Assembly: GCF_002849595.1 (NCBI RefSeq)
Contig: NZ_NRQR01000004.1
Coordinates: 100,863 to 164,862 of the forward strand
Direction of reading: 5' to 3'
DNA: 64,000 bases
Source of the DNA: Luteimonas rhizosphaerae
Lineage (GTDB): Bacteria > Pseudomonadota > Gammaproteobacteria > Xanthomonadales > Xanthomonadaceae
In this document: positions 1 through 8,255 of the stretch, piece after piece
How the letters are laid out: each line of letters opens with the position of its first letter
Position numbering within the stretch: the stretch's first letter is position 1
Notes under the pieces: model-generated
Told to the model about the DNA's origin: nothing
The model's database searches: none
What the model saw: the letters and a program-made list of their open reading frames with translations, nothing else
Translations under genes and position numbers: made by a program

Positions 1-468
1 GGCCTCGATGTCGACGACATCGGCGCGGTGGTGAACTACGAGCTGCCGACCGACGTCGATACCTACCTGCACCGCATCGGCCGCACCGGCCGCGCGGGCC
101 GCGACGGCCTCGCGCTGAGCCTGTGCACCGCGCGCGAACTGCCACGCGCCCAATCGATCGAGGAACGCCTCGGCGCCACGCTGCGCTGGGAGAAGCTGCT
201 GCCGCTGTCGGGCAAGGCCCCCGACGTGCCGCCCGCGGCGATGGTGACGCTGCGCATCGACGCCGGCCGCACCGACAAGCTGCGCCCCGGCGACATCGTC
301 GGCGCCCTGACCGGCGACGCGGGCCTGCACGTGGACGCGATCGGCAAGATCGGCATCTTCCCCACGCGCAGCTACGTCGCCATCGCCCGCCGCCAAGCCG
401 ACCAGGCTTTGGCCCGCCTGCGCGCCGGCAAGATCAAGGGACGCAAGTTCCGGGTCAACCGCCTGTAG
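1..468 (+). CDS. dbpA: ATP-dependent RNA helicase DbpA, C-terminal part
   Basis: This is the 3' part of a DEAD-box RNA helicase that acts on 23S rRNA during 50S ribosome assembly; the 5' end lies outside the window. The reading frame is open from base 1. Helicase motif V (GLDVDDI) sits at the edge and motif VI ([11 protein letters not shown]) follows about 24 residues in. The last ~75 residues form the small RRM-like RNA-binding domain typical of DbpA, ending in the basic GRKFRVNRL. That C-terminal domain separates DbpA from RhlE, RhlB and SrmB. It is convergent with the next gene, with 57 bases between them. Confidence 0.93.
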   Translation, partial: GLDVDDIGAVVNYELPTDVDTYLHRIGRTGRAGRDGLALSLCTARELPRAQSIEERLGATLRWEKLLPLSGKAPDVPPAAMVTLRIDAGRTDKLRPGDIVGALTGDAGLHVDAIGKIGIFPTRSYVAIARRQADQALARLRAGKIKGRKFRVNRL

Positions 469-525
469 CGCAGGTGGCAACGCGTCCCGTCTACGCCGGG
501 ACCGGAGCGGGCGTGGCGCGCCCCG

Positions 526-1401
526 TCAGCGGTACAGCGCCTCGTACCCCGCCGCATCGACCTCCGACAGGCCCATCGCATCGAACTGGGCCCACATCGG
601 GCGCCAGCGGCCGGCGTCGCGAACCACGGGCGACACGAAGCGTGGGCAGGTGTCGGCGATGATCGCGTCCATCAGCGGTGTCGGGGTCTCGCCGGTGTGG
701 GCGTACCAGAGCCGGGCCGCTTCGGCCGGATCGTCGCGACACAAGGCCGCGCCGCGTCCGATGAGCTCCGCCACCGTCGCGACCACGTCGGGATGTTGGG
801 CCAGGAAGGCCTGGCCGGTGAACAGCTCGAGCGCGGAGAAATTTTCCAGCCCGACATCATCACTGGCGACGAAGACCGTCTCCAGCCCGAGCAGCCGTGC
901 CTCCACGCCTTCGAAATTCGCGAAGCACAGCCAGGCGCCGTCGAAGCCTTGCTGCAGGTTCTCCAGATGGGCGAAGCCGGCGCTCTCGATGGCTACCTGC
1001 GCCGGATCGAAGGCCATGCCCTGCTGCCGGCACCAGCGCGCGACGATCTCGACCGCGATGGCATCGGTGACGCCGCCGGCCACCGGCGATGCCAGGCGGA
1101 TGCGCCCACCCGACAGCAGGCGGGCCGCCGACGCGCGATGCAGCAGGATGCCGCCCGAGGTCTCGAAGAAGCAGCCCAGCGCGGCGAGGCCGCTGCGGGC
1201 TTCGTCCACCATGTGCAGCGGCTCGTTGCAGGAAAACGCGATCTCGCCGCTGGCGGTCGCCGCGAGCCCGTCGTAGTGGTCGTCCGGCGCGACGAGGGTC
1301 AGCGAAAGACCGGCGTCGCGGTACCAGCCCCGCTCGATGCCGACGATCATCGGCAGGTGATCGGGATTACGGAACCATTCGAGACCCAGCTGCAACTGCA
1401 T
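526..1401 (-). CDS. NMT1/THI5-like substrate-binding protein
   Basis: A 291-residue protein of the periplasmic-binding-protein-2 fold, THI5/NMT1-like family. It opens with LGLEWFRNPDHLPM, the hallmark start of this family, whose members bind or make the thiamine pyrimidine HMP. No signal peptide is visible, so it probably works in the cytoplasm. No ABC permease or ATPase genes lie beside it. The Cys-rich CCCFC motif of yeast THI5 HMP synthase is not present. Start is the ATG at 1401. It could be an orphan ABC binding protein or a catabolic or sensor relative. Family assignment is good; substrate is unknown. Confidence 0.75.
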   Translation of the reverse strand: MQLQLGLEWFRNPDHLPMIVGIERGWYRDAGLSLTLVAPDDHYDGLAATASGEIAFSCNEPLHMVDEARSGLAALGCFFETSGGILLHRASAARLLSGGRIRLASPVAGGVTDAIAVEIVARWCRQQGMAFDPAQVAIESAGFAHLENLQQGFDGAWLCFANFEGVEARLLGLETVFVASDDVGLENFSALELFTGQAFLAQHPDVVATVAELIGRGAALCRDDPAEAARLWYAHTGETPTPLMDAIIADTCPRFVSPVVRDAGRWRPMWAQFDAMGLSEVDAAGYEALYR

Positions 1402-1489
1402 GCGCGCTCTCCACGGAAACGGTCCCGCAGGCTACCGGACCGGGCCCGCGCGCGTCAGCCGACGCGCACGGACGTGCGGCCACATTGCG

Positions 1490-1720
1490 TCAGACCGGAC
1501 GCCGGAACATCGCCGCATTGATGCAGGCGAACACGCTGACGACGAACCAGCCGAACGGGAACAGCGACAGCGTCAGCAGCCACGTGATCGCGCCGGCGGC
1601 GCAGGCGGCTAGGAACCACAGGATCGCGGACAGCAGCCGGCCCTGGATCAGCTGGCCGAGGCCGGGAATGAAGAAGCTGCAGATCGCGGCGATGACGTTG
1701 CCGGTGGAACCCTGGCTCAT
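1490..1720 (-). CDS. small TM2-like membrane protein
   Basis: A 76-residue protein with two hydrophobic stretches (about residues 8-48 and 50-70) around a short polar turn. The N-terminal segment contains FFIPGLGQLIQGR, which resembles the glycine-proline-glycine signature of TM2-domain and YqaE-type small membrane proteins. The ATG at 1720 is the only plausible start. It lies 70 bases downstream of the glutaredoxin-MauE gene on the same strand and could be co-transcribed with it. Function is not known. Confidence 0.7.
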   Translation of the reverse strand: MSQGSTGNVIAAICSFFIPGLGQLIQGRLLSAILWFLAACAAGAITWLLTLSLFPFGWFVVSVFACINAAMFRRPV

Positions 1721-1790
1721 GGGGGCGCTCCGAAATCATGGGAAGGCGGCGATCGTCGCCGATCAAGCTGAATGCGATCGTGAAGACCGC

Positions 1791-2567
1791 TCACATGGGC
1801 GCGGCCATGGGCATCCCCGCGGGTGCGGCCAGCATCCAGAGCGCCATCGCGATCATCATCAGGTTCTCGGTCAGCGACACGAACCCCAACGGCACCTTGC
1901 TGCCGCCGCCAACGCAGGCGCAATTGAGCTCGCGACGGTCGATGTAGACCGCCTTGACCACCGACACCGCCCCGATGCCGCCGATCACCAACGCGATCGG
2001 CACTGAAAGCCACGTCAGCGCCCCGGCGACCATCAGCACGCCGGCGAGTCCCTCGGCGAACGGATAGAGGTAGGCGTAGGGCACCCAGCGGCGCGCGAGC
2101 AGGTCGTAGTTGAGGAACATGCTCGAAAAGCGTTCGATGTCCTGCAGTTTCAGCAGCGCCAGCACACACATGCTGAGTCCGACGAACCACTCCGCGGCGC
2201 GCACCGTCAGCACCGTGCCGGACACCGCATACGACAGCGCCAGCGCCATCAGCGCGGTCATCGCGAACAGCGCGGCGACCGGACGGTAGCTCGCCACGGC
2301 GGGGTCGCGGACCCGCAGGCCGAGATGCCGGCGCAGCGCGTCGTAACCACCGATTCGGGCGCCGTCGATGAACACCTGCGGCGTGGTCTCGACGCCGTGC
2401 GCCGCCTTGAACGCGTCGACCTCGGCGCGCGTCGTCAGCCAGCGGTCCTCGACCTCGAACCCGCGCCGGCGCAGCAGATGGGCGGCCTTCTGGCCGAAGG
2501 GACACCGATGGCCCGGCATCACCATCCGGTGGAGGACGGCCCGGGGTCGGGCGGCATGCGTGGTCAT
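1791..2567 (-). CDS. glutaredoxin-MauE/DoxX fusion membrane protein
   Basis: A 258-residue two-domain protein. Residues ~8-85 are a glutaredoxin-like domain with a single-cysteine motif, CPFG, in place of CPYC, plus the glutathione-site TTPQVFIDG. Residues ~95-250 are a MauE/DoxX-type membrane domain with about five helices and a conserved CxC in the loop (NCACVGG). MauE proteins deliver reducing equivalents across the membrane for periplasmic disulfide formation, so the fusion suggests a self-contained thiol relay. It has a good Shine-Dalgarno sequence and is divergent from a MerR gene across a merO-like promoter, implying induction by a thiophilic metal or thiol stress. Confidence 0.85.
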   Translation of the reverse strand: MTTHAARPRAVLHRMVMPGHRCPFGQKAAHLLRRRGFEVEDRWLTTRAEVDAFKAAHGVETTPQVFIDGARIGGYDALRRHLGLRVRDPAVASYRPVAALFAMTALMALALSYAVSGTVLTVRAAEWFVGLSMCVLALLKLQDIERFSSMFLNYDLLARRWVPYAYLYPFAEGLAGVLMVAGALTWLSVPIALVIGGIGAVSVVKAVYIDRRELNCACVGGGSKVPLGFVSLTENLMMIAMALWMLAAPAGMPMAAPM

Positions 2568-2611
2568 CGTCGATTCCTCGGTCGGGCGCTTGTCGCAGCG
2601 CGTGTCCCGCC

Positions 2612-2643
2612 TGTATACCGTCCGTACCGTGGTACGGAGTCAA
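2612..2643 (-). promoter_or_regulatory. merO-like operator inside a 20-bp-spacer promoter
   Basis: Read on the minus strand this is TTGACT, exactly 20 bases, then TATACA. The overlong spacer is the signature of promoters twisted into activity by MerR-family activators. The spacer holds a perfect 7-4-7 dyad, TCCGTAC-N4-GTACGGA (2621-2638), closely matching the half-sites of the classical mercury merO. It drives the glutaredoxin-MauE gene. The Shine-Dalgarno GGAG of the divergent merR overlaps the dyad edge, so autorepression is expected. Confidence 0.88.
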
Positions 2644-2646
2644 GCG

Positions 2647-3081
2647 ATGCAGCCGATGACGATCTCGCAGCTGGCCCGGGCGGCCGGCGTCGGCATCGAG
2701 ACGGTGCGCTATTACCAGCGGCGTGGCCTGCTCGAGGTGCCCACGACCGGGCCGATCGGGACGCCGGGGCGCGGCATCCGCCGCTACGGCGACGACGCGC
2801 TGCGGCGGCTGCGCTTCATCCGGTCCGCGCAGGCCGCCGGCTTCACGCTGGAGGGCATCGTGGAACTGCTGCAGCTGGACGCGTCCGACGACCGCGCGCG
2901 CGTGCGTGCGCTGGCGACCGAGCGGATCGCCGCGCTCGATGCCAGGCTGGCCGAGCTGCAGGCCGCGCGCGACGCGCTGGCCGGCCTCGCCCGCCGCTGC
3001 AGCGCTTCTGACGCCGGCCCCTGCCCGATCCTCGAAGCCTTCGATCGCCCCGTGGACGCACCGGGCGCCGCGCGGCGCTGA
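2647..3081 (+). CDS. MerR-family metal/thiol-responsive regulator
   Basis: A 144-residue MerR-family activator. The N-terminal winged helix (TISQLARAAGVGIETVRYY, residues ~5-23) is followed by a dimerisation helix and a C-terminal loop with two cysteines seven residues apart, CSASDAGPC. This resembles the metal loop of MerR, ZntR and PbrR. The helix cysteine equivalent to MerR C82 appears to be missing (D or R there), so mercury specificity is doubtful. The ATG at 2647 has GGAG 7 bases upstream. No merT, merP or merA is present; the only visible target is the divergent glutaredoxin-MauE gene. Confidence 0.9.
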   Translation: MQPMTISQLARAAGVGIETVRYYQRRGLLEVPTTGPIGTPGRGIRRYGDDALRRLRFIRSAQAAGFTLEGIVELLQLDASDDRARVRALATERIAALDARLAELQAARDALAGLARRCSASDAGPCPILEAFDRPVDAPGAARR

Positions 3082-3223
3082 GCTGTCCGGGCCACCCGCG
3101 CACGCGCGTTGTCTGGCGATGTCGAATCACGCGTCCTCCATTCGTCGTCCCGTAGGAATCGGAGTCCACGCCGTTTTCCGCCGGCCGCGTGCCGGCATCC
3201 TCTTTCCCGACAGGAGCACTGCA

Positions 3224-3595
3224 ATGGCCTACATCGACGGATTCGTCCTCGCCGTACCGACTGCGAACAAGCAGAAGTTCATCGACCACGCCAATCTCGG
3301 CGACTCGTTCTTCGTCGAGCTGGGCGCGACCCGCGTGCTCGAATGCTGGGCCGACGACGTGCCGGACGGCAAGCTCACCGACTTCCGCAAGGCGGTCCAG
3401 GCCAAGGACGACGAGACCGTCTGCTTCTCCTGGATCGAATGGCCGGACAAGGCCACGCGCGACAAGGCCTTCGCCAAGATGATGGACGGCAGCGACCCGC
3501 GGATGGATCCCGAGAAGAACCCGATGCCCTTCGACGGCAAGCGGATGATCTTCGGCGGCTTCACGCCGGTCGTGGAACTGGGCGGCAAGTCCTGA
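3224..3595 (+). CDS. DUF1428 family protein
   Basis: A 123-residue protein of the DUF1428 family (dimeric alpha-beta barrel, YbaA type), starting MAYIDGFVLAVP and containing the conserved RVLECW and FSWIEWPDK segments. The length is normal for the family. An AGGAG sequence lies 8-12 bases before the ATG. The family has no established activity. In many genomes it lies near glyoxalase- or SnoaL-type genes, and a decayed SnoaL-like gene follows here. It seems to form its own transcription unit after a 140-base gap. Confidence 0.88.
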   Translation: MAYIDGFVLAVPTANKQKFIDHANLGDSFFVELGATRVLECWADDVPDGKLTDFRKAVQAKDDETVCFSWIEWPDKATRDKAFAKMMDGSDPRMDPEKNPMPFDGKRMIFGGFTPVVELGGKS

Positions 3596-3631
3596 GCCGA
3601 CGCACCCGGCCGAGGGGCTCGACCCCGACGC

Positions 3632-4094
3632 ATGACCGGGGTCGGCACCGACAGCGCGCGCGTCGTGTGCAAGTGGTTCATGCCTACGTCCGCAGCGATC
3701 GCGCCGCAATCGACGCGCTGCTCGACAAGGAGCTGCGGTTCTACAGCCCCCGGGATAACGGCATCGGGCGCGACACGCATCTCGCGCTCTGCTGGCCGAC
3801 GCATGTGCACGTCGCCGGTTTCGACTCGGTCCGGCTGCATGCGATCGGGCACGAGGTCGTCGTCACCGACGTGCAGCATCGCGTCGACGGCAGTGCGTCG
3901 CGCCACACGGGGTGATGACCGTCCGGCACGGGCGGATCAGGACGGTCGAGATCCATGTCGGTTGGTCGCTGCCCCACCCGGCGCCCGGCACGCATCGCCG
4001 GCCGGAGGCGTCGCACGGGATCGGGCAAGCCGATGCACACCGTCAAGATGCCAGACGCGTTTGCGCTGGATCAGTCTCTGTCGGCGTGAGGTGA
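3632..4094 (+). pseudogene. SnoaL/NTF2-like protein, two frameshifts
   Basis: Three successive frames together spell an NTF2-fold SnoaL-like protein: an N-terminal MTGVGTDSARVV, then VVHAYVRSDRAAIDALLDKE with FYSPRDNGI and CWPTHVHVAGFD, then MTVRHGRIRTVEIHVGWSLP and HPAPG. The first shift fits an extra GT in GTGT at 3665-3668. The second fits a missing base in the G-run at 3909-3912. The normal stop after HPAP is also lost, with read-through to 4094. Two independent indels make a pseudogene the simplest reading; sequencing error is the alternative. Confidence 0.7.
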
Positions 4095-4159
4095 CGGAGA
4101 CGCGCGGATGAAGGCGGGCCGCGCGCCCGAAACGTATGCACGACGCACTCGCGAATGAA

Positions 4160-4183
4160 AACGCCCCGGCGAGCCGGGGCGTT
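4160..4183 (-). terminator. intrinsic terminator of the glycine-zipper gene
   Basis: An inverted repeat AACGCCCCGG / CCGGGGCGTT with a four-base loop lies 25 bases downstream of the gene ending at 4208. On the minus strand it is followed by TTTT. It fits a rho-independent terminator. Confidence 0.8.
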
Positions 4184-4207
4184 CCAGGTGGTGCGGAGGC
4201 GTCGCGA

Positions 4208-5020
4208 TCAGCCGACGCGGAAGCGATCCGGGTTCTCGCCATTGTCTGCGTAGGTGCCGCCGCTGTAGCGGTCGTGCGAGACGTAGGCGTCCTGCACCGC
4301 GGCCTTGGCGCGGTCCCAGGTCAGCGCCGAATTGCCGCGACGGGTTTCCCAGTCGCGACCGAGCTCGGCTTCCAGCGCGTCGTCCCAGTCGCGGTCCGAA
4401 TACCGGCTGCGCGCATGGGTGCCGTAGCGGTAGGCCGGCTGGTAGTCCTCGAAGCGCGCATCGGCATCGCGATACTCGGCACGCTCGAACGACTCGGCGT
4501 GGTACTTGTCGCTGCGCTCGTAGGTGTCGTACGTGCGATCCGTCCGGTCCCAGGCATCGCGGACCGCGCCGCGCGCGTCCTCCCAACCCAGGCGCGACTC
4601 GCCACGGGTGGTTTCCCAATCACGCTTCAGCGATTCCTCGGATTCGCCCCAGTCGCGGGTGCGCTCCGCTTCGCGCGCCTGCAGGCCGAAGCCGTAGGCC
4701 GGCGCATAGTCGCGGTCGTAGTCGTGATCGGGCTTGACGTAGGGACGGTCGCGATGCGCCTCGCGCCAGTATTCGACCTCACCCGTCGGGTCGATCCGCT
4801 CGGCGACACCCTTGCCGAGCGCGGCGCCTGCGACCACGCCGACGGCGGCGCCGACCAGCGTGCCGACCGGTCCGAAGATCGTGCCGGCCGCTGCGCCGGC
4901 CGCCGCGCCGCCGGCGACGCCACCGACGCCGACACCCACGGGATGCGCGCCGGGCGCGTTGGTGATCGGGTCGCGATTCATGTCGCGCGCGCCGTCGTTC
5001 GTTTCGTCGTGCTTGCTCAT
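4208..5020 (-). CDS. glycine-zipper protein with internal duplication
   Basis: A 270-residue protein I cannot name. Residues ~27-75 are a Gly/Ala-rich glycine-zipper stretch (GGVAGGAAAGAAAGTIFGP and onwards) that probably inserts in or binds a membrane. The rest is very hydrophilic and rich in Tyr, Arg, Asp and Trp. It consists of two copies of a ~95-residue unit sharing PAYxxG, RDWETxRGxSxLxW and AVxDA. No signal peptide is seen. I chose the ATG at 5020, which has a purine-rich GGAGCAGG upstream, over longer in-frame options. Its composition resembles stress- or desiccation-associated proteins, but that is inference. Confidence 0.75.
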   Translation of the reverse strand: MSKHDETNDGARDMNRDPITNAPGAHPVGVGVGGVAGGAAAGAAAGTIFGPVGTLVGAAVGVVAGAALGKGVAERIDPTGEVEYWREAHRDRPYVKPDHDYDRDYAPAYGFGLQAREAERTRDWGESEESLKRDWETTRGESRLGWEDARGAVRDAWDRTDRTYDTYERSDKYHAESFERAEYRDADARFEDYQPAYRYGTHARSRYSDRDWDDALEAELGRDWETRRGNSALTWDRAKAAVQDAYVSHDRYSGGTYADNGENPDRFRVG

Positions 5021-5261
5021 TCGGGCCTGCTCCAGATTCGGGGGTAGTTGCGAGCCGATACCGTGCCCGGCGCCAGGTGAAGCCCTCGTCCGGGCCGCGT
5101 GAGCCTGCAACTAACGGCGTTCAGTCATGTCGCGGCGGCATCGCGATGCACGGCAGTTGCACGCGTGCTAGCGTCGAGGCGTGCACGTGGAGAGGTCGCC
5201 AGTCGAGGATCCTCCGGGAGGAATGTGCGGTGCCGGCCCAGCCCAGCCCAGGAGCGCATGC

Positions 5262-6422
5262 ATGTCCCACGACGTGAGTCCGGCCGATGCCGGTCGCCCC
5301 GTATCCGCCCGCGACGCGTCGCGTCCCGTCGCCGTCGTCCACGTGCCCGGCCGCGCGCAGGAATGCGCCTACGAGGTCGACAGCGTGGTGCACATCGCGA
5401 CGCGTCTCGCCGCGCTGCTCGGTCACGCCTTCGCCGGTCACTACGATCCCGCACGCCATGCCGCGCTGCGGCCCTATCTCGTACCTACCGATACGCTGGT
5501 CGGTCTCGCGACCGCGCACGCGCTCGGCATCGGCGGGCCGGCGGATTTCTTCGGCGGCCTCGTGCCCGAGGGGTTCATGGCGACGAAGGCGATCACCCAG
5601 CCGCTGGTGCGCCCGCATGCACGCGCGCCGGTTGCGTGGTCGCCGCGGTTCCGGGCCCAGACCCATCTGGCGGTCCTGCGCGGCTACACCGTCTTCGACA
5701 CCGATGACGCCGACGAAGCCGCGCGCCGCCTGTTCGACTACGGGCCGCTGCGGATCAAGCCGGTGCACGCGCGTGGCGGCATGGGCCAGGAAGTCTGCGA
5801 CGACATGGCCGCCGTGCGGCGCGTGCTGGCGCAATGCGAGCCCTCCGCGCTCGCCCGCGACGGTCTGGTGCTGGAGGAGAACCTCACCGAGGTCGTGACC
5901 TGCAGCGTCGGCCTGCTGCGCGTCGGCGGAATGATGGCCACCTACTACGGCACCCAGCGGCTGACCCGCAGCAACCGCGGCGACGAGGTCTACGGCGGCA
6001 CGGCGATGCACGTGGTGCGCGGCGACTTCGACGCGCTGTTGGCGCGCGAGCACGATCCGCACGTGCGCATGGCGATCGGCCAGGCGCGCAGCTACGAGCA
6101 TGCCGCGCTGGCCGCGTATCCGGGCATCGTGCTGTCGCGCAGCAACTACGACGTCGCGCAGGGCCGCGACAGCCGGGGCGACTGGTGTTCCGGCGTGCTC
6201 GAGCAATCCTGGCGCATCGGTGGTGCGAGCCCGGCGGAACTCGTCGCACTGGAAGCCTTCGCGGCCGATCCCGACGTGCAGGCGGTGCGCAGCGAGGTGA
6301 TCGAGATCTTCGGCGACGACACGCCGGCGCCGGCCGACGCGCAGCTGCTGCTCGATGCCGACGACCCGCGTGCCGGCCGGATCCGCAAGTACACCCGCTG
6401 CACGGAGCGCGCCGATGCGTAG
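5262..6422 (+). CDS. DUF3182 family ATP-grasp-like protein
   Basis: A 386-residue DUF3182 member. Conserved segments include VDSVVHIA near the N terminus, MATKAITQPLVRP, and RIKPVHARGGMGQ, which looks like an ATP-grasp nucleotide-binding stretch, followed by LVLEENL and acidic residues suited to metal-ATP binding. GGAG lies 7 bases before the chosen ATG. The stop overlaps the start of the downstream alpha/beta hydrolase gene, indicating translational coupling. The family has no assigned reaction; ligase-type chemistry on a small acid is inferred from the fold only. Confidence 0.82.
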   Translation: MSHDVSPADAGRPVSARDASRPVAVVHVPGRAQECAYEVDSVVHIATRLAALLGHAFAGHYDPARHAALRPYLVPTDTLVGLATAHALGIGGPADFFGGLVPEGFMATKAITQPLVRPHARAPVAWSPRFRAQTHLAVLRGYTVFDTDDADEAARRLFDYGPLRIKPVHARGGMGQEVCDDMAAVRRVLAQCEPSALARDGLVLEENLTEVVTCSVGLLRVGGMMATYYGTQRLTRSNRGDEVYGGTAMHVVRGDFDALLAREHDPHVRMAIGQARSYEHAALAAYPGIVLSRSNYDVAQGRDSRGDWCSGVLEQSWRIGGASPAELVALEAFAADPDVQAVRSEVIEIFGDDTPAPADAQLLLDADDPRAGRIRKYTRCTERADA

Positions 6423-7203
6423 CACGCCGACGACGATCGCGGTCGACGACCAGCAGCTCGCCGCCACGCTGGCCGCACCGTCGACCCGCATGCCCGGCCT
6501 GCTGTTCGTGCACGGCTGGAACGGCAGCCAGCGACGCGATCTGCTGCGCGCGCGCGAGATCGCCGCGCTGGGCTGCATCTGCCTGACCTTCGACATGCGT
6601 GGCCACGGCGATCTCGAAGGCCTGCGTGCCGATACCACCCGCGCCCACAATCTCGAGGACGTGCTGGCCGCCTACGACCGGCTGGCCGCGCACCCCGAGG
6701 TCGACACCACCGCGATCATGGTCGTGGGCTCGAGCTACGGCGGGTATCTCGCCAGCATGCTGACCGCGATGCGGCGCGTGCGCTGGCTCGCGCTGCGGGT
6801 GCCGGCGCTGTATCGCGACGAGCACTGGGACATTCCCAAGGGCAACCTCGACCAGACCGATCTCGCCCGCTATCGCAGCGAAGTCCAGCCGCCGGAGGAC
6901 AACCGCGCGCTGGGCGCCTGCACTGCATTCGAAGGCGATGTGTTGATCGTCGAATCCGAACACGACGACCGCGTGCCACACGCGAACATCGTCAGCTACA
7001 TCGGCGCGTTCCGTCGCGCGCGGTCGATGACCTACCGCGTCATCCAGGGCGCCGACCACGCGCTGACCGACGTCGCCGCGCGACGCGCCTACAGCACGTT
7101 GCTGACCCACTGGACCTCGGAGATGGTGCTCGGCGCACGCCGTCGCGCGGTGTTGCCGCCGGCGCTGGACGCCAGCGGCGGCGACCCGCGCTTCGCACCC
7201 TGA
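6415..7203 (+). CDS. alpha/beta hydrolase coupled to DUF3182
   Basis: A 262-residue cytoplasmic alpha/beta hydrolase. The nucleophile elbow GSSYGG is at about residues 104-109, preceded by the oxyanion-hole HGWNGS. The acid EHDDRVP and the histidine in GADHAL complete the triad. Its ATG overlaps the last bases of the DUF3182 gene, so the two proteins are probably made together and act on the same substrate or on an ester product. Similar to dienelactone hydrolase/acylaminopeptidase relatives. Substrate unknown. Confidence 0.85.
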   Translation: MRSTPTTIAVDDQQLAATLAAPSTRMPGLLFVHGWNGSQRRDLLRAREIAALGCICLTFDMRGHGDLEGLRADTTRAHNLEDVLAAYDRLAAHPEVDTTAIMVVGSSYGGYLASMLTAMRRVRWLALRVPALYRDEHWDIPKGNLDQTDLARYRSEVQPPEDNRALGACTAFEGDVLIVESEHDDRVPHANIVSYIGAFRRARSMTYRVIQGADHALTDVAARRAYSTLLTHWTSEMVLGARRRAVLPPALDASGGDPRFAP

Positions 7204-7435
7204 CGATCGCGCGCGCGTCGTGCTGCGCCGGCACCTTCCTGACGCAGCAGCTGCGGCCGGACGTCACTATCCGCCACTGCCTCTCAGTGTCGAATTGACC
7301 GAGGGTCCTGCGCTTGCGACGCCGGTATTGCTGCGTTCGGCGCTACAGCGCCCTGGCGCTGCAGTCGCCGATATCGACGTGTGGCTGGAACCGGCACCGG
7401 TCGCGCGCGGCACCCTTGCGCCGCGCGCCAGTTCG

Positions 7436-8137
7436 TCAGGGCGCGGTGTCGACCAGCACCAGCTCGGCATCCTCGAGCGCGGTGATGCGGAGCGTCGCCT
7501 CGTCGCGGATCGCCGCGCCGTCACGCGCCTCGATGCGCACGCCATTGATGTCGACGCTGCCGGTCGCCGGCACCAGATACCCGTAACGCGTGCCGTCGAA
7601 GCGGTACTCGGCGGTCTCGCCGGCCTTCAGCGTCGCGCCGAGCACGCGTGCGTCGGTGCGGATCGGCAAGGCGTCGTCGTCGCCGGCGATGCCGCTGGCC
7701 AGCGCGACGAAGCTGCCGCTGCGGTCGCTCTTCGGGAACGGCTTTGCACCCCAGGCCGGCGCATCGCCGCGGCCGTCCGGAATGATCCAGATCTGGAAGA
7801 TCCGGGTCTCGTCCGATTCCAGGTTGTACTCGCTGTGCTGGATGCCGGTGCCGGCGCTCATGACCTGCACGTCGCCGGCCTCGGTGCGCCCGCTGTTGCC
7901 CAGGCTGTCCTTGTGGGTGATCGCGCCGCTGCGCACGTAAGTGATGATTTCCATGTCCGCGTGCGAATGCGGCGGGAAGCCGGTCTTCGCGGCGATGGCG
8001 TCGTCGTTCCAGACCCGCAGCGCGCCCCAGCCCATGCGGGCGGGGTCGTGGTAGCCGGCGAACGAAAAGTGGTGCTTCGCATCGAGCCAGCCGTGGTTGG
8101 CGCCGCCGAGGGAAGCGAAGGGCCTGCGTTCGATCAT
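7436..8137 (-). CDS. pirin family protein (YhhW-like)
   Basis: A 233-residue bicupin of the pirin family, close to quercetin-2,3-dioxygenase YhhW/YhaK. The metal ligands are visible as HSHADMEIITY and GIQHSE in the N-terminal cupin, and PHSHAD sits at the normal place. The C-terminal cupin is degenerate. Pirins are Fe(II) proteins with dioxygenase or redox-sensor roles. The gene is divergent from a LysR regulator; in several bacteria such a neighbour responds to oxidative or electrophile stress and activates the pirin. ATG at 8137 with an upstream AGGAGA-like ribosome site. Confidence 0.9.
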   Translation of the reverse strand: MIERRPFASLGGANHGWLDAKHHFSFAGYHDPARMGWGALRVWNDDAIAAKTGFPPHSHADMEIITYVRSGAITHKDSLGNSGRTEAGDVQVMSAGTGIQHSEYNLESDETRIFQIWIIPDGRGDAPAWGAKPFPKSDRSGSFVALASGIAGDDDALPIRTDARVLGATLKAGETAEYRFDGTRYGYLVPATGSVDINGVRIEARDGAAIRDEATLRITALEDAELVLVDTAP

Positions 8138-8211
8138 GACGTTCTCCTGTGTCGGTCGCGGTTGCGATGGGGGAACGTTACGCCTGCCCGATCGTGTTTA
8201 GAATGGAACCC

Positions 8212-8223
8212 ATGGAATTCCAT
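8212..8223. promoter_or_regulatory. palindrome between pirin and lysR
   Basis: A perfect 12-base palindrome ATGGAATTCCAT, with a further ATGGAA direct copy at 8203-8208, lies in the pirin/lysR intergenic region 33 bases before the lysR start. Position and symmetry suit binding of the divergent LysR regulator; no experimental basis is implied. Confidence 0.5.
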
Positions 8224-8255
8224 TGTTTCCGTTTTCGACATGGTCGGTGCCGCGC

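Noticed and set aside
2647..3081. Mercury-resistance operon
   Set aside because: There is no merT, merP, merA or merB. The MerC-domain gene is 50 kb away and sits with zinc genes.
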